64,000 nt of DNA. Source: Aliirhizobium wenxiniae. GTDB taxonomy: Bacteria; Pseudomonadota; Alphaproteobacteria; Rhizobiales; Rhizobiaceae. Positions 56,661 to 64,000 of the stretch are shown here, piece after piece (the first letter of the stretch is position 1; every line of letters begins with the position of its first letter). Where the stretch lies: the NCBI RefSeq assembly GCF_014201355.1, contig NZ_JACHEG010000002.1, positions 1,240,001-1,304,000 on the forward strand, written 5' to 3'. A program made the translations under genes and the position numbers. Below the pieces are notes generated by a model that ran no database searches, had not been told where the DNA came from, and was given only the letters and a program-made list of their open reading frames with translations.

Positions 56661-57743
56661 TTACTGGCTCAGACCGCCGAACAGCGTCGGCATGTCGAGC
56701 GGGCGGAAGCCGTAATGGTTCATCCAGCGGACATCGGCGTTGAAGAAGTCGCGCAGGTCCGGCATGCCGTATTTCAGCATGGCGATGCGGTCGAGCCCCA
56801 TACCCCAGGCAAAGCCCTGGTACTCGTCCGGATCAAGTCCGCCGGAACGCAGCACGTTCGGGTGAACCATGCCGCAGCCGAGGATTTCCATCCAGTCGGT
56901 GCCTTCGCCGAACTTGACGATCGGACCGGAGCGGTCACACTGGATATCGACCTCGAAGGACGGTTCCGTGAAGGGGAAGAAGGACGGGCGGAAACGCATC
57001 GTTACCGACGGCACTTCGAAGAAGGCCTTGCAGAATTCTTCAAGCACCCAGCGCATGTTGCCGACATTCGACTTCTTGTCGATGACCAGACCCTCGACCT
57101 GATGGAACATCGGCGAATGGGTGGCGTCACTGTCCTGGCGATAGGTCTTGCCCGGAATGACGATGCGGATCGGCGGATCCTGCGCTTCCATCGTGCGGAC
57201 CTGAACCGGCGAGGTATGGGTGCGCAGAACCTTGCGCTCGCCCTTTTCATCCGCCTGGAAGAAGAAGGTGTCGTGCATCTCGCGGGCCGGATGGCCTTCC
57301 GGGAAATTCAGCGCAGTGAAGTTATAATAATCGGTCTCGACATCCGGGCCTTCTGCAATCGAGAAACCCATGTCGGCGAAGACGGCGGTGATCTCGTCGA
57401 TGATCTGGCTGATCGGATGGATACGGCCACGCTCGGCCGGCGAAGAGCGGACCGGCAGCGAGACGTCCAGCGTTTCAGCCTTCAGGCGCGCGTCAATCGC
57501 AGCGTCCTTCAGGACCGTCTTGCGCTCCGTGATTGCGTCGGTGATCTCGTTCTTCAGCGCGTTGATTGCCGCACCGCGGGTCTGGCGCTCTTCCGGCGTC
57601 ATCGAGCCCAAGGTCTTCAGGAGTTCGGAAACCGACCCCTTCTTGCCCAGGGCCGAGACACGGACAGCCTCGATTGCCGCTTCGTCGCCCGCGCCGGCGA
57701 TCTCGGCCAGAAGCGCGCTCTTCAATGTTTCGAGTTCGGTCAT
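56661..57743 (-). CDS. pheS: Phenylalanyl-tRNA synthetase alpha subunit
   Basis: 360 aa class II catalytic subunit. N-terminal coiled-coil arm (about 1-90), motif 1 region [19 protein letters not shown], motif 2 [14 protein letters not shown] and motif 3 [25 protein letters not shown] precedes ATG 57743. Follows the kinase-like gene by 22 bp. Confidence 0.98.
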   Translation of the reverse strand: MTELETLKSALLAEIAGAGDEAAIEAVRVSALGKKGSVSELLKTLGSMTPEERQTRGAAINALKNEITDAITERKTVLKDAAIDARLKAETLDVSLPVRSSPAERGRIHPISQIIDEITAVFADMGFSIAEGPDVETDYYNFTALNFPEGHPAREMHDTFFFQADEKGERKVLRTHTSPVQVRTMEAQDPPIRIVIPGKTYRQDSDATHSPMFHQVEGLVIDKKSNVGNMRWVLEEFCKAFFEVPSVTMRFRPSFFPFTEPSFEVDIQCDRSGPIVKFGEGTDWMEILGCGMVHPNVLRSGGLDPDEYQGFAWGMGLDRIAMLKYGMPDLRDFFNADVRWMNHYGFRPLDMPTLFGGLSQ

Positions 57744-57765
57744 CTTTTCCTGCTTTGCGGCAAAT

Positions 57766-58590
57766 TCAGCCGTTGAACATCGTTGTCAGATAGGTGGTAG
57801 CCAGGATGAATTGCCGCAAATCTCTACCCATGTGAAATCGGCCAATCAACCGGGCAAGCCATAAAAAGCGGCCCATGGAACGTGTGATTTCGCGCAGTTC
57901 GGCGATTGCCGCCCTCGGGGCAGCCGCAGCCCATGCCGCATAAGCGCGATCCTGCGTTTTCCCGCGCTCGGTCGCCCTTTCGCTCAGTTGCAGAAAGAGC
58001 AGCCACAAATCGCGCGCCTGCGCCGTTTCCATCGGCATGACGGCTTCCGGCTCTTCCTCGAAATCGATGAAACCGAGGCGGTCACCCCGGATGAACATGT
58101 CCCGCGGATAAGGCCGCCCATGACAAAGCCCGGCACCGTGTAGCCGTCCGAGTTCACCGGCACAGAAAACGAGAAGCGCGTCATGCGCAGCCGGATCGTC
58201 ATTGCGCAGAGACCTCAACTGCTGCTGTACCGTTGGGGCAATATCGCTCAAAACGATGGCGCTGCCGGAAGAATAAATGACGGCGGCAGTCGGCACGCCC
58301 GCCTGTGAGTATTTCGCAATTCTGCGCAGGTCGCGCTGCACCATTCCCTCGGCCGTCTCGACAGGGGAAGGTCGCATGAAGGGAAGCCGGAAAAGACGCG
58401 CAACGGCATTTTGAACCGCAACAATGATACGCCTGCCCTTGTCGCCATGCCGCTTGATCCAGACCGTGCCGCAACCGAGCGACACCGCCTGCACCCGCCT
58501 CGCATCGGAAACCAGCGCAGCCAGCAGGGTCGCCGTGTCTTCCGACTGCAGCGACGGCCCATTTTTTATGTCAACGACATCATTCGGCAC
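57766..58590 (-). CDS. Protein-kinase-like (LPS kinase/RIO-type) protein upstream of pheST
   Basis: 274 aa from GTG 58590, chosen for the AGGAG nine bases upstream; a TTG at 58638 would add 16 residues. The C-terminal half holds [20 protein letters not shown] (catalytic loop, HGRPYPRD at 157-164) and FIDFEEEP (IDFEE at 175-179, metal-binding Asp in a DFG-like place), the pattern of small-molecule or LPS kinases (InaA/WaaP/BUD32-like). The N-lobe is divergent. Substrate unknown; location before pheS is conspicuous. Confidence 0.72.
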   Translation of the reverse strand: MPNDVVDIKNGPSLQSEDTATLLAALVSDARRVQAVSLGCGTVWIKRHGDKGRRIIVAVQNAVARLFRLPFMRPSPVETAEGMVQRDLRRIAKYSQAGVPTAAVIYSSGSAIVLSDIAPTVQQQLRSLRNDDPAAHDALLVFCAGELGRLHGAGLCHGRPYPRDMFIRGDRLGFIDFEEEPEAVMPMETAQARDLWLLFLQLSERATERGKTQDRAYAAWAAAAPRAAIAELREITRSMGRFLWLARLIGRFHMGRDLRQFILATTYLTTMFNG

Positions 58591-58644
58591 CGCAGCGCTC
58601 CTGAATACCGTGAGTGGTCCGTTTCGACGGAATGTCAAACGGCA

Positions 58645-58690
58645 GAAAACAAAAGACCCGCGCTAGCAGAGCCGCGCGGGTCTTTTACGA
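58645..58690 (-). terminator. Terminator between rplT and the kinase-like gene (bidirectional shape)
   Basis: 13-bp stem AAAAGACCCGCGC / GCGCGGGTCTTTT (58651-58663 with 58674-58686), 10-nt loop; on the minus strand it ends in TTTTGTTTTC, 25 bp after the rplT stop. Confidence 0.87.
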
Positions 58691-58710
58691 ATGTAGAGAC
58701 GAACGCGGGC

Positions 58711-59115
58711 TTACTTGACCGCGGCTTCGAACTCGTTGGCGTTGCCGGTGTTCTTCAGATAGGCCAGAGCCTTCTTGGAAGCTTCAACCAGTGCGCCGAA
58801 TGCTGCCGGCTCATGGATTGCCATGTCGGACAGAACCTTGCGGTCGACTTCGATGCCAGCCTTGTTCAGGCCGTCGATGAAGCGGCCGTAGGTCAGGCCG
58901 GATTCGCGGACAGCAGCATTGATACGCTGGATCCACAGAGCGCGGAAGTTGCGCTTCTTGACGCGACGGTCGCGGGTTGCGAACTGACGCGAACGGTCAA
59001 CAGCAGCCTTTGCGGCGCGGATGGTATTCTTGCGGCGGCCGTAGAAGCCCTTGGCTGCCTTGAGGGTCTTGGTGTGCTTGGCGCGGGAAGTTACGCCACG
59101 TTTTACGCGTGCCAT
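58711..59115 (-). CDS. rplT: 50S ribosomal protein L20
   Basis: 134 aa, binds 23S rRNA early in large-subunit assembly. Highly basic N-terminal extension [23 protein letters not shown] followed by the globular part [27 protein letters not shown]. Last gene of rpmI-rplT; in other bacteria L20 represses this operon by binding its leader. Confidence 0.98.
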   Translation of the reverse strand: MARVKRGVTSRAKHTKTLKAAKGFYGRRKNTIRAAKAAVDRSRQFATRDRRVKKRNFRALWIQRINAAVRESGLTYGRFIDGLNKAGIEVDRKVLSDMAIHEPAAFGALVEASKKALAYLKNTGNANEFEAAVK

Positions 59116-59155
59116 GTCATGATCTCCTTAAACTGTTCCAGATAGCCGAATAGTC

Positions 59156-59359
59156 TCAGAGACCGTTGGGCAGGTAGTTCTTGATGACCTTCTTGCCATC
59201 AGGCTCAGCGAGGACCATCGTGCCGCGTGCGTCGCGGATGAACTTGTTGGAACGCTTGATCATGCCGTGGCGCTTGCCGGCGGCAGCTGCAACGACCTTG
59301 CCGGTTGCTGTAACTTTGAACCGCTTCTTGGCAGACGATTTCGTCTTCATCTTGGGCAT
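59156..59359 (-). CDS. rpmI: 50S ribosomal protein L35
   Basis: 67 aa, [16 protein letters not shown] at the N-terminus and the conserved [10 protein letters not shown]. 40 bp from rplT. The ~210-bp gap to infC contains a promoter-like sequence, so rpmI-rplT can be transcribed apart from infC. Confidence 0.98.
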   Translation of the reverse strand: MPKMKTKSSAKKRFKVTATGKVVAAAAGKRHGMIKRSNKFIRDARGTMVLAEPDGKKVIKNYLPNGL

Positions 59360-59456
59360 TTTGCTACTCCGTATTTGTATCGAAGCCGACTGAAGAGGTC
59401 TGCTTCAAGCATTTAGAACGGCCACGGCATGCCCTGCCGGACCGTTCGGACGCGCG

Positions 59457-59485
59457 CTTATAACCGCAGTCGGTCAAAAGCGCAA
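59457..59485 (-). promoter_or_regulatory. Promoter-like sequence for rpmI-rplT
   Basis: On the minus strand: -35 TTGCGC (59485-59480), 17-bp spacer, -10 TATAAG (59462-59457), about 100 bp before rpmI. The resulting leader of about 90 nt includes a GGTCCGGCAGGG...TGCCGTGGCC stem and could hold the L20 regulatory target. Confidence 0.5.
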
Positions 59486-59568
59486 TGGGGGAAATCCTCC
59501 AGTGTGACCGGCCAGAGACCGGCATTCCCGCCACCTTGCGGCTTCCTCGAGGCGGGTCGGCACGGCGC

Positions 59569-60105
59569 TTATTTCGGCGCCAGTACCATCATCATCTGAC
59601 GACCTTCAAGCTTGGGCTCAGCCTCAACCTTGGCGATCTCCAGCGTATCTTCCTTGACCTGCAGCAGAAGCTTCATGCCGAGTTCCTGGTGAGCCATTTC
59701 GCGGCCACGGAACTTCAGTGTCACCTTTACCTTGTCGCCTTCTTCAAAGAAGCGGTTCATCGCCTTCATCTTCACGTCATAGTCATGAGTGTCGATGTTC
59801 GGGCGCATCTTGATTTCTTTGACTTCGACGATCTTCTGCTTCTTGCGCGCTTCGGCCGCCTTCTTCTGGTTCGCGTATTTCAGCTTGCCGAGGTCGAGGA
59901 TCTTGCACACTGGCGGATCATTGTTGGGCGAGATTTCTACGAGGTCCAGTCCTGCTTCCTCGGCCATCTTGAGGGCCTGGTCGGTGGGCACTGCACCGAG
60001 ATTCTGGCCTTCGGCATCGATAAGCTGGACCTTGGGAACGCGAATTTCCCTATTGGAGCGCGGGCCTTCCTTGACGGGGGCATCGGCTTTGAATGGTCTG
60101 CGAAT
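59569..60105 (-). CDS. infC: Translation initiation factor IF-3 (AUU start codon)
   Basis: 178 aa. Binds the 30S subunit, discriminates start codons and prevents premature 50S joining. N-domain from [19 protein letters not shown], linker of Lys-rich helix [12 protein letters not shown]-domain ending [11 protein letters not shown]. No ATG, GTG or TTG gives a full N-domain: the first such codon (GTG 59991) would remove 38 conserved residues. The frame continues to ATT 60105, giving [19 protein letters not shown] after the initiator, nine bases after TAGGAG. An AUU start in infC is known from E. coli, where it allows IF-3 to limit its own synthesis. Confidence 0.93.
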   Translation of the reverse strand: MRRPFKADAPVKEGPRSNREIRVPKVQLIDAEGQNLGAVPTDQALKMAEEAGLDLVEISPNNDPPVCKILDLGKLKYANQKKAAEARKKQKIVEVKEIKMRPNIDTHDYDVKMKAMNRFFEEGDKVKVTLKFRGREMAHQELGMKLLLQVKEDTLEIAKVEAEPKLEGRQMMMVLAPK

Positions 60106-60175
60106 GGTCGTATTCTCCTAGATCGTTTTCGGGCACAGGCAACGACGAAATTCGCGCGCGGCCGGGAGCCGAGCG

Positions 60176-60204
60176 GAATGTCGTGATTACCGAGTGGATG
60201 TCAA
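60176..60204 (-). promoter_or_regulatory. Possible infC promoter
   Basis: Minus-strand -35 TTGACA (60204-60199) followed after 17 bp by the weak -10 ACATTC (60181-60176), about 70 bp before the infC start. Confidence 0.3.
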
Positions 60205-60287
60205 TAGCATGACGGCACGAAAAAATCACCTCCTGACAACCGGTTTAGTTCTGATTTATAGCTTCCGTCATTCGCAGGAGTAAGACT

Positions 60288-61103
60288 ATGAGTACGATCA
60301 ACGCCACCGGAACTGCCACCATTACTGTCGGAACGGGATCGGATGCCCGCGAGATTGCGATCATCTATCGTGCAGCCACGGCGACAACCGAGAAGCCGGC
60401 GCTCGTCTGGCTGGGCGGCTATCGCTCGGACATGACGGGCACCAAAGCCGTCGTGCTCGATGCGCTGGCGGAGAGGCTTGGCGCGGCCTGCATTCGTTTC
60501 GACTATTCCGGCCACGGCGCGTCAGGCGGCGAATTCCGCGACGGGACGATCTCCCGCTGGCTGGAGGAAACGATCGCGGTGATCGATGCCGCCGCACCAA
60601 AGAGCGTCATCCTTGTCGGTTCATCGATGGGCGGATGGATTGCATTGCGGCTGATCCAGGAACTGAAAAAGCGCGCCACAGGACTGAAGATCGCAGGAAC
60701 CGTATTGATCGCACCGGCGCCTGATTTCACCAGCGAACTGATCGAGCCCGAACTGACGGACAAGGAGCGACAGTCTCTGGCAGAGCGGGGCTATTTCGAG
60801 GAGCATTCGCAATACAGCCCCGAGCCGAACATCTACACCCGCGCCCTGATGGAGGACGGCCGAAACAACCGCGTGCTCTCCGGCATTATCGACACCGGCT
60901 GCCCGGTTCATATCCTGCAGGGCATGGCAGACCCGGACGTGCCCTATCGGCACGCGCTGAAACTGATGGAATTTCTGCCCGCCGACGACGTCACGCTGAC
61001 GCTGATCCGCGACGGCGATCATCGTCTGTCACGGCCGCAGGATCTGCAAAAAATGGAAGCGGCGGTGAGCGCCCTAATAATCGATGATGAAAAACTGGGC
61101 TGA
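60288..61103 (+). CDS. Alpha/beta hydrolase (ABHD10-like)
   Basis: 271 aa. Oxyanion-hole segment PALVWLGGYRSDM, then FDYSGHGASGGEF, nucleophile Ser113 in VGSSMGGW, and the catalytic His in RDGDHRLSRPQD. Serine esterase/thioesterase-type; substrate unknown. GCAGGAG before ATG 60288. Divergent from infC. Confidence 0.9.
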   Translation: MSTINATGTATITVGTGSDAREIAIIYRAATATTEKPALVWLGGYRSDMTGTKAVVLDALAERLGAACIRFDYSGHGASGGEFRDGTISRWLEETIAVIDAAAPKSVILVGSSMGGWIALRLIQELKKRATGLKIAGTVLIAPAPDFTSELIEPELTDKERQSLAERGYFEEHSQYSPEPNIYTRALMEDGRNNRVLSGIIDTGCPVHILQGMADPDVPYRHALKLMEFLPADDVTLTLIRDGDHRLSRPQDLQKMEAAVSALIIDDEKLG

Positions 61104-61166
61104 GACGGAAAAGCCGCAGTCTTAACCATATTCATAAAGAGCCGCACCTTAACAAAAGCTGAACAA

Positions 61167-61196
61167 TTGACTCTGCCCCTTAAGACCTCTTAACTT
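61167..61196 (+). promoter_or_regulatory. Promoter-like sequence before the transglutaminase-like gene
   Basis: TTGACT (61167-61172), 18-bp spacer, TAACTT (61191-61196), 28 bp before ATG 61224. Confidence 0.4.
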
Positions 61197-61223
61197 TTTG
61201 TTAGGAATTTAAGGGACGGGTCA

Positions 61224-61838
61224 ATGAATTTAGCCCTGAAGGTGCGGCATGTAGCCGTGATCCTCGCTTGCGTGCTTGCTTCTGCCGGCGCTGCAATACC
61301 AGCACCACAAGCCCCAATGGCTATGGTGACCGGTGCTGTGACGTCGCAGCCGATCGGACATTACGAATTCTGTCAGCGCCTGCCGGCAGAGTGCAACGTC
61401 AAAAGCCGGTCAGCGCCTGCCGCACGCATGGACGACCATGCCTGGAACGTCGTTCGCGACGTCAACCGCTCAATCAACGCCCGTTATATTGCCCGTACCG
61501 ATCTCGAAGCCTATGGCGTCGAGGAATACTGGACCTATCCGACCGTCTTTGCCGATTGTGAGGACTATGCCCTGCAGAAGCGCAAGGAACTGGCCCAGCT
61601 CGGTTTCGCCCTTTCCGATCTCCTGATCACCGTCGTGCGCAAGCCGGATGGCGAAGGCCATGCCGTGCTGACCTTGCGCACCACCGATGGCGACTTCATT
61701 CTCGACAATCTCGACAACGATGTTCTTGCCTGGAACCAGACGCCCTACACGTTCCTCAAGCGCCAGGCGACCTTCAATACCGGGCGCTGGGTGACGATCG
61801 AGAACGGCCGCGACCTGCTTGTCGGTGCCTTGCGGTAA
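61224..61838 (+). CDS. Bacterial transglutaminase-like cysteine proteinase (BTLCP)
   Basis: 204 aa, signal peptide about 1-24. Catalytic triad is visible: Cys112 in FADCEDYAL, His146 in GEGHAVLTL, Asp161 in FILDNLD. This is the DUF920/BTLCP group, periplasmic cysteine proteases related to LapG, which in pseudomonads cleaves a biofilm adhesin; no LapD-like partner lies next to it. A terminator follows. Confidence 0.9.
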   Translation: MNLALKVRHVAVILACVLASAGAAIPAPQAPMAMVTGAVTSQPIGHYEFCQRLPAECNVKSRSAPAARMDDHAWNVVRDVNRSINARYIARTDLEAYGVEEYWTYPTVFADCEDYALQKRKELAQLGFALSDLLITVVRKPDGEGHAVLTLRTTDGDFILDNLDNDVLAWNQTPYTFLKRQATFNTGRWVTIENGRDLLVGALR

Positions 61839-61870
61839 CAAGAATCTTAGACATAACTCATTAAGCATAT

Positions 61871-61905
61871 AACCCGCCCTGCTTGCAGCGGCGGGTTGTT
61901 CTCTC
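61871..61905 (+). terminator. Terminator after the transglutaminase-like gene
   Basis: Stem AACCCGCC / GGCGGGTT with an 11-nt loop, then GTTCTCTC, 33 bp after the stop. Confidence 0.65.
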
Positions 61906-61978
61906 TACTCTTTCGGGAATCAGAAGGTCGCCCGCCGCCTGTCCGGCAGAGCGGATCTTTCTGCGATGGAGGCCTGTG

Positions 61979-63547
61979 GTGCGTAACGAACGGTTGACAG
62001 GCTTGATACGCCCCCATGGTTCCGCCCGCCCCACCCTGCCGCTCTGGCTTGCCGGCGTTCTGACAGCAGTAGTTCTGGGGTTCGGCGCTCTTACGGTCTA
62101 CGAGAATTACAACAACGCCCTTCGCGAAGGCGAAGCGCGCGCTGTTTCATCCGCACATGTAGTCGCCGCCCATATGGAATGGATGATGGAGGCCAGCGAT
62201 CTGGCGCTTCGCCGTATCGAGGCGGCGATCAGCGGGCGCCCGATCGACAGTTCCGCCGAACTGATCCTCGATCTGGAACGGGCCGTGGGCGAGCTGCCCG
62301 TCGGCTTCGAATATGCCATTCTCGATCAGGATGGTCAGACCCGCTTTTCCAGCGCACCGGACAATAGGCTGCCGAACCACGCCGAACGCGCCTATTTCAA
62401 GCGCCTCAAGGACGGCGAAACGCTCACATTCAGCAGGCTGCTCGACGACGAACAGGCGGGAAAGCCGGCCTTCATCATTGCCAGGCGGATCGGCAGCGGC
62501 AGCGATTTCCTTGGCGTTGCCTCGATCACCATCCCGAATGACAATCTCGACCGGTTCTGGTCATCGATGAATCTCGGACCGAACTCGACGATCTCGGTCA
62601 TTCGTGACGATGGCTGGCTGATCGCGCGACGCCCCTCCGCCCTCAAGCCGGTCAATCTGAGCACGACAGAGTGGTATCCGCTGACCCGCGAGAAGGCGAG
62701 CGGCTTCCACCACAATCCGGTGTCGCAGATCGATGGCTTCGCCCGGATCGTCGCTTTCTGGAAGGTGCAGGACTGGCCGCTGATCGCGCTTGCGGCGATC
62801 GAACGGCAGGAAGTGCTCGACCAGTTCTGGCGCAATCTGTTCGGCGACGCGCTGTTTGTAGTGCCCATGATGGCGATCTTGGTGGGCGCCTCTTTCTGGA
62901 TCTATACCCTTCTCTACCGGACTGCCGCACGCAATGAAGAACTGGAACAGGCCGCCGAGCGCAATCGTTTCCTGCTGCGCGAAATCCATCACCGGGTGAA
63001 GAACAATCTGCAGGCTGTGCTGGCGCTCGTGCGGCTGCAGCGGCTGCCGCAGGAAGCGCGTGACGACATGGCGAGACGGATCAGTGCGATGATCGCCGTG
63101 CATGAGCAGATCTACAACACCGACCAGTTCGAGGAAGTCGAAGTCGCGCCCTATGCGACGCGGCTGATTTCAGACATCGCGTCGGGCTATGACATGCCAG
63201 TGAAACTTGATCTCGATCTTGCGCCGATCGCACTCGACCGGGACCTTGCCCTGCCACTCGGCATGATCATCAACGAGGTGGTTTCCAACGCCTTCAAATA
63301 TGCCTTTGCCGGACGCAGTGAAGGCAAGCTCAGCGTGCGCCTGTTTCAGGAGGTGGGCATGTTGAAGCTTGTCATTCGTGACGACGGGCCGGGAATAGCG
63401 GAAGATGCCCGCACGACCGGCATGGGCACGAAGCTGATCTCGAGCTTCGTGCGCCAGCTGGGCGGGCAATCCGAAATGCACAACGACAGAGGCGCGGTAT
63501 TCACGCTGACCGTACCGACGACGGAAGAGGCAGCGGAAGCTGCCTAA
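61979..63547 (+). CDS. Membrane-bound sensor histidine kinase (HisKA_2/HWE-type)
   Basis: 522 aa from GTG 61979, six bases after GGAGG; the frame is open upstream but lacks a better start. TM1 about 22-41, a periplasmic Cache-like sensor domain of ~250 residues, TM2 around FVVPMMAILVGASFWIYTLLY, then a kinase core with the H-box EIHHRVKNNLQAVLAL (phospho-His about 337), N-box INEVVSNAFKYAF (Asn432) and DDGPGI. No response regulator gene is adjacent, as is common for this family in rhizobia. Confidence 0.93.
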   Translation: MRNERLTGLIRPHGSARPTLPLWLAGVLTAVVLGFGALTVYENYNNALREGEARAVSSAHVVAAHMEWMMEASDLALRRIEAAISGRPIDSSAELILDLERAVGELPVGFEYAILDQDGQTRFSSAPDNRLPNHAERAYFKRLKDGETLTFSRLLDDEQAGKPAFIIARRIGSGSDFLGVASITIPNDNLDRFWSSMNLGPNSTISVIRDDGWLIARRPSALKPVNLSTTEWYPLTREKASGFHHNPVSQIDGFARIVAFWKVQDWPLIALAAIERQEVLDQFWRNLFGDALFVVPMMAILVGASFWIYTLLYRTAARNEELEQAAERNRFLLREIHHRVKNNLQAVLALVRLQRLPQEARDDMARRISAMIAVHEQIYNTDQFEEVEVAPYATRLISDIASGYDMPVKLDLDLAPIALDRDLALPLGMIINEVVSNAFKYAFAGRSEGKLSVRLFQEVGMLKLVIRDDGPGIAEDARTTGMGTKLISSFVRQLGGQSEMHNDRGAVFTLTVPTTEEAAEAA

Positions 63548-63550
63548 ACC

Positions 63551-63654
63551 GCCTAAAGCGTGCCGCGATCCATCGGATTCGCTCACACGCTTTAGGCCCT
63601 TGTTTTGGCGCATGTCTTTTGCGCAAAACCGCGGCACACTTTTGCGCGACATGC
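63551..63654. repeat. Rhizobiales intergenic repeat with two inverted repeats
   Basis: First part: perfect 12-bp inverted repeat GCCTAAAGCGTG / CACGCTTTAGGC (63551-63562 with 63586-63597). Second part: GCATGTC + GCGCAAAA paired with TTTTGCGC + GACATGC (63610-63628 with 63640-63654). The composition and order fit the repeat family I know from Rhizobium and Agrobacterium chromosomes; here it fills the space between two convergent genes. Confidence 0.7.
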
Positions 63655-63655
63655 T

Positions 63656-64000
63656 CTATCCGGCATTGCCGATGAAGATGCCGGCAGCCAGAACCAGAGA
63701 ACCGCCGAACACGACCTGGAAAACGGCGCGCATGAACGGCGTCTCCATGTAGCGGTTCTGGATGAAGGCGATCGCCCAGAGTTCGAAGAAAACGACGATG
63801 GCAGCGACGATCGTTGCAGTCCAGAAATGCGGGATCAGATAGGGCAGCGCATGGCCAAGGCCGCCGAGCGCCGTCATGATGCCGGAAGCCAAGCCACGCT
63901 TGATCGGCGATCCGCGGCCGGAAATCTTGCCGTCGTCATGCGCGGCCTCGGTAAAGCCCATCGAAATGCCGGCGCCGACCGAGGCCGAGAGGCCGATCAG
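63656..64000 (-). CDS. VIT1/CCC1-type iron transporter end, MbfA-like (partial)
   Basis: C-terminal ~114 residues of a membrane protein; the frame is open to the window edge, so the N-terminus is missing. LSASVGAGISMGFTEAAHDDG followed by GRGSPIKRG and ALGGLGHALPYLI matches the VIT domain of MbfA, an alphaproteobacterial iron exporter with an N-terminal ferritin-like (erythrin) domain. The visible part cannot show that domain, so a plain VIT protein is the alternative. Iron efflux to the periplasm is the family role. Confidence 0.8.
   Translation of the reverse strand: MIGLSASVGAGISMGFTEAAHDDGKISGRGSPIKRGLASGIMTALGGLGHALPYLIPHFWTATIVAAIVVFFELWAIAFIQNRYMETPFMRAVFQVVFGGSLVLAAGIFIGNAG

Overview
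The window reads as chromosomal DNA of a Rhizobiaceae bacterium (Alphaproteobacteria, Hyphomicrobiales; Rhizobium/Agrobacterium/Neorhizobium type). Evidence: high GC, a Rhizobium-type phospholipid N-methyltransferase (PmtA), the neighbourhood rsmI-yraN / dnaN / pmtA / pyrF, a complete ugpBAEC operon, an HWE/HisKA_2-type sensor kinase, a VIT-type protein resembling MbfA, and intergenic palindromes of the sort common in rhizobial genomes. Species cannot be fixed from the sequence alone. No tRNA, rRNA, CRISPR array, insertion sequence, integrase or other sign of recent transfer was seen; the window is a gene-dense core segment with some accessory islets.

Layout. 1-2.1 kb: end of a FecCD-type ABC importer (permease cut by the window edge, binding protein complete) behind a 13-bp inverted repeat. 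2.2-8.9 kb: housekeeping genes (YigZ, prfC, dut, cysK, comM-like ATPase, gshB). 9-13.4 kb: ugpBAEC glycerol-3-phosphate importer on the minus strand, with tandem Pho-box-like repeats ahead of ugpB. 13.4-18.2 kb: yraN-rsmI diverging from dnaN, then pmtA, a histidine phosphatase and pyrF. 18.2-26.5 kb: exported beta-helix protein, DUF1330, an NDUFA9-like protein, GST-queG-SDR cluster, RlpA-like protein, RNA m5C methyltransferase. 26.6-31.7 kb: a four-gene iron-type operon (imelysin, di-heme oxidoreductase, imelysin, Tat-exported DUF1513) with a palindrome at its promoter and a strong hairpin over the second gene's ribosome binding site. 31.7-41 kb: TspO, thioesterase, MTA/SAH nucleosidase, guaA, YqaA, ogt, 2H phosphoesterase, ArsC-like, YbaK, M29 aminopeptidase, exported cyclase-family protein. 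41-48 kb: orphan ParA, xseA, a solitary gene-transfer-agent spike-base homologue, and a polyprenyl-phosphate sugar module (GT-C, GT2, GtrA). 48-54 kb: Gfo/Idh/MocA oxidoreductase, three aldo-keto reductases (two a tandem duplication), an NTF2-like protein, an M15-like protein and a MarR-tautomerase pair. 54-60 kb: translation block infC-rpmI-rplT, kinase-like-pheS-pheT on the minus strand, with infC starting at an AUU codon. 60-64 kb: alpha/beta hydrolase, transglutaminase-like protease, orphan sensor kinase, and the C-terminal end of a VIT/MbfA-like iron exporter.

Several loci concern iron and phosphate: the imelysin operon, the MbfA-like end and the FecCD importer on one side, ugpBAEC with Pho boxes on the other. 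The strongest leads are the imelysin operon with its two control structures, the isolated GhsA-like spike-base gene, the tandem Pho boxes, the kinase-like protein in front of pheST, and the GT-C/GT2/GtrA set.
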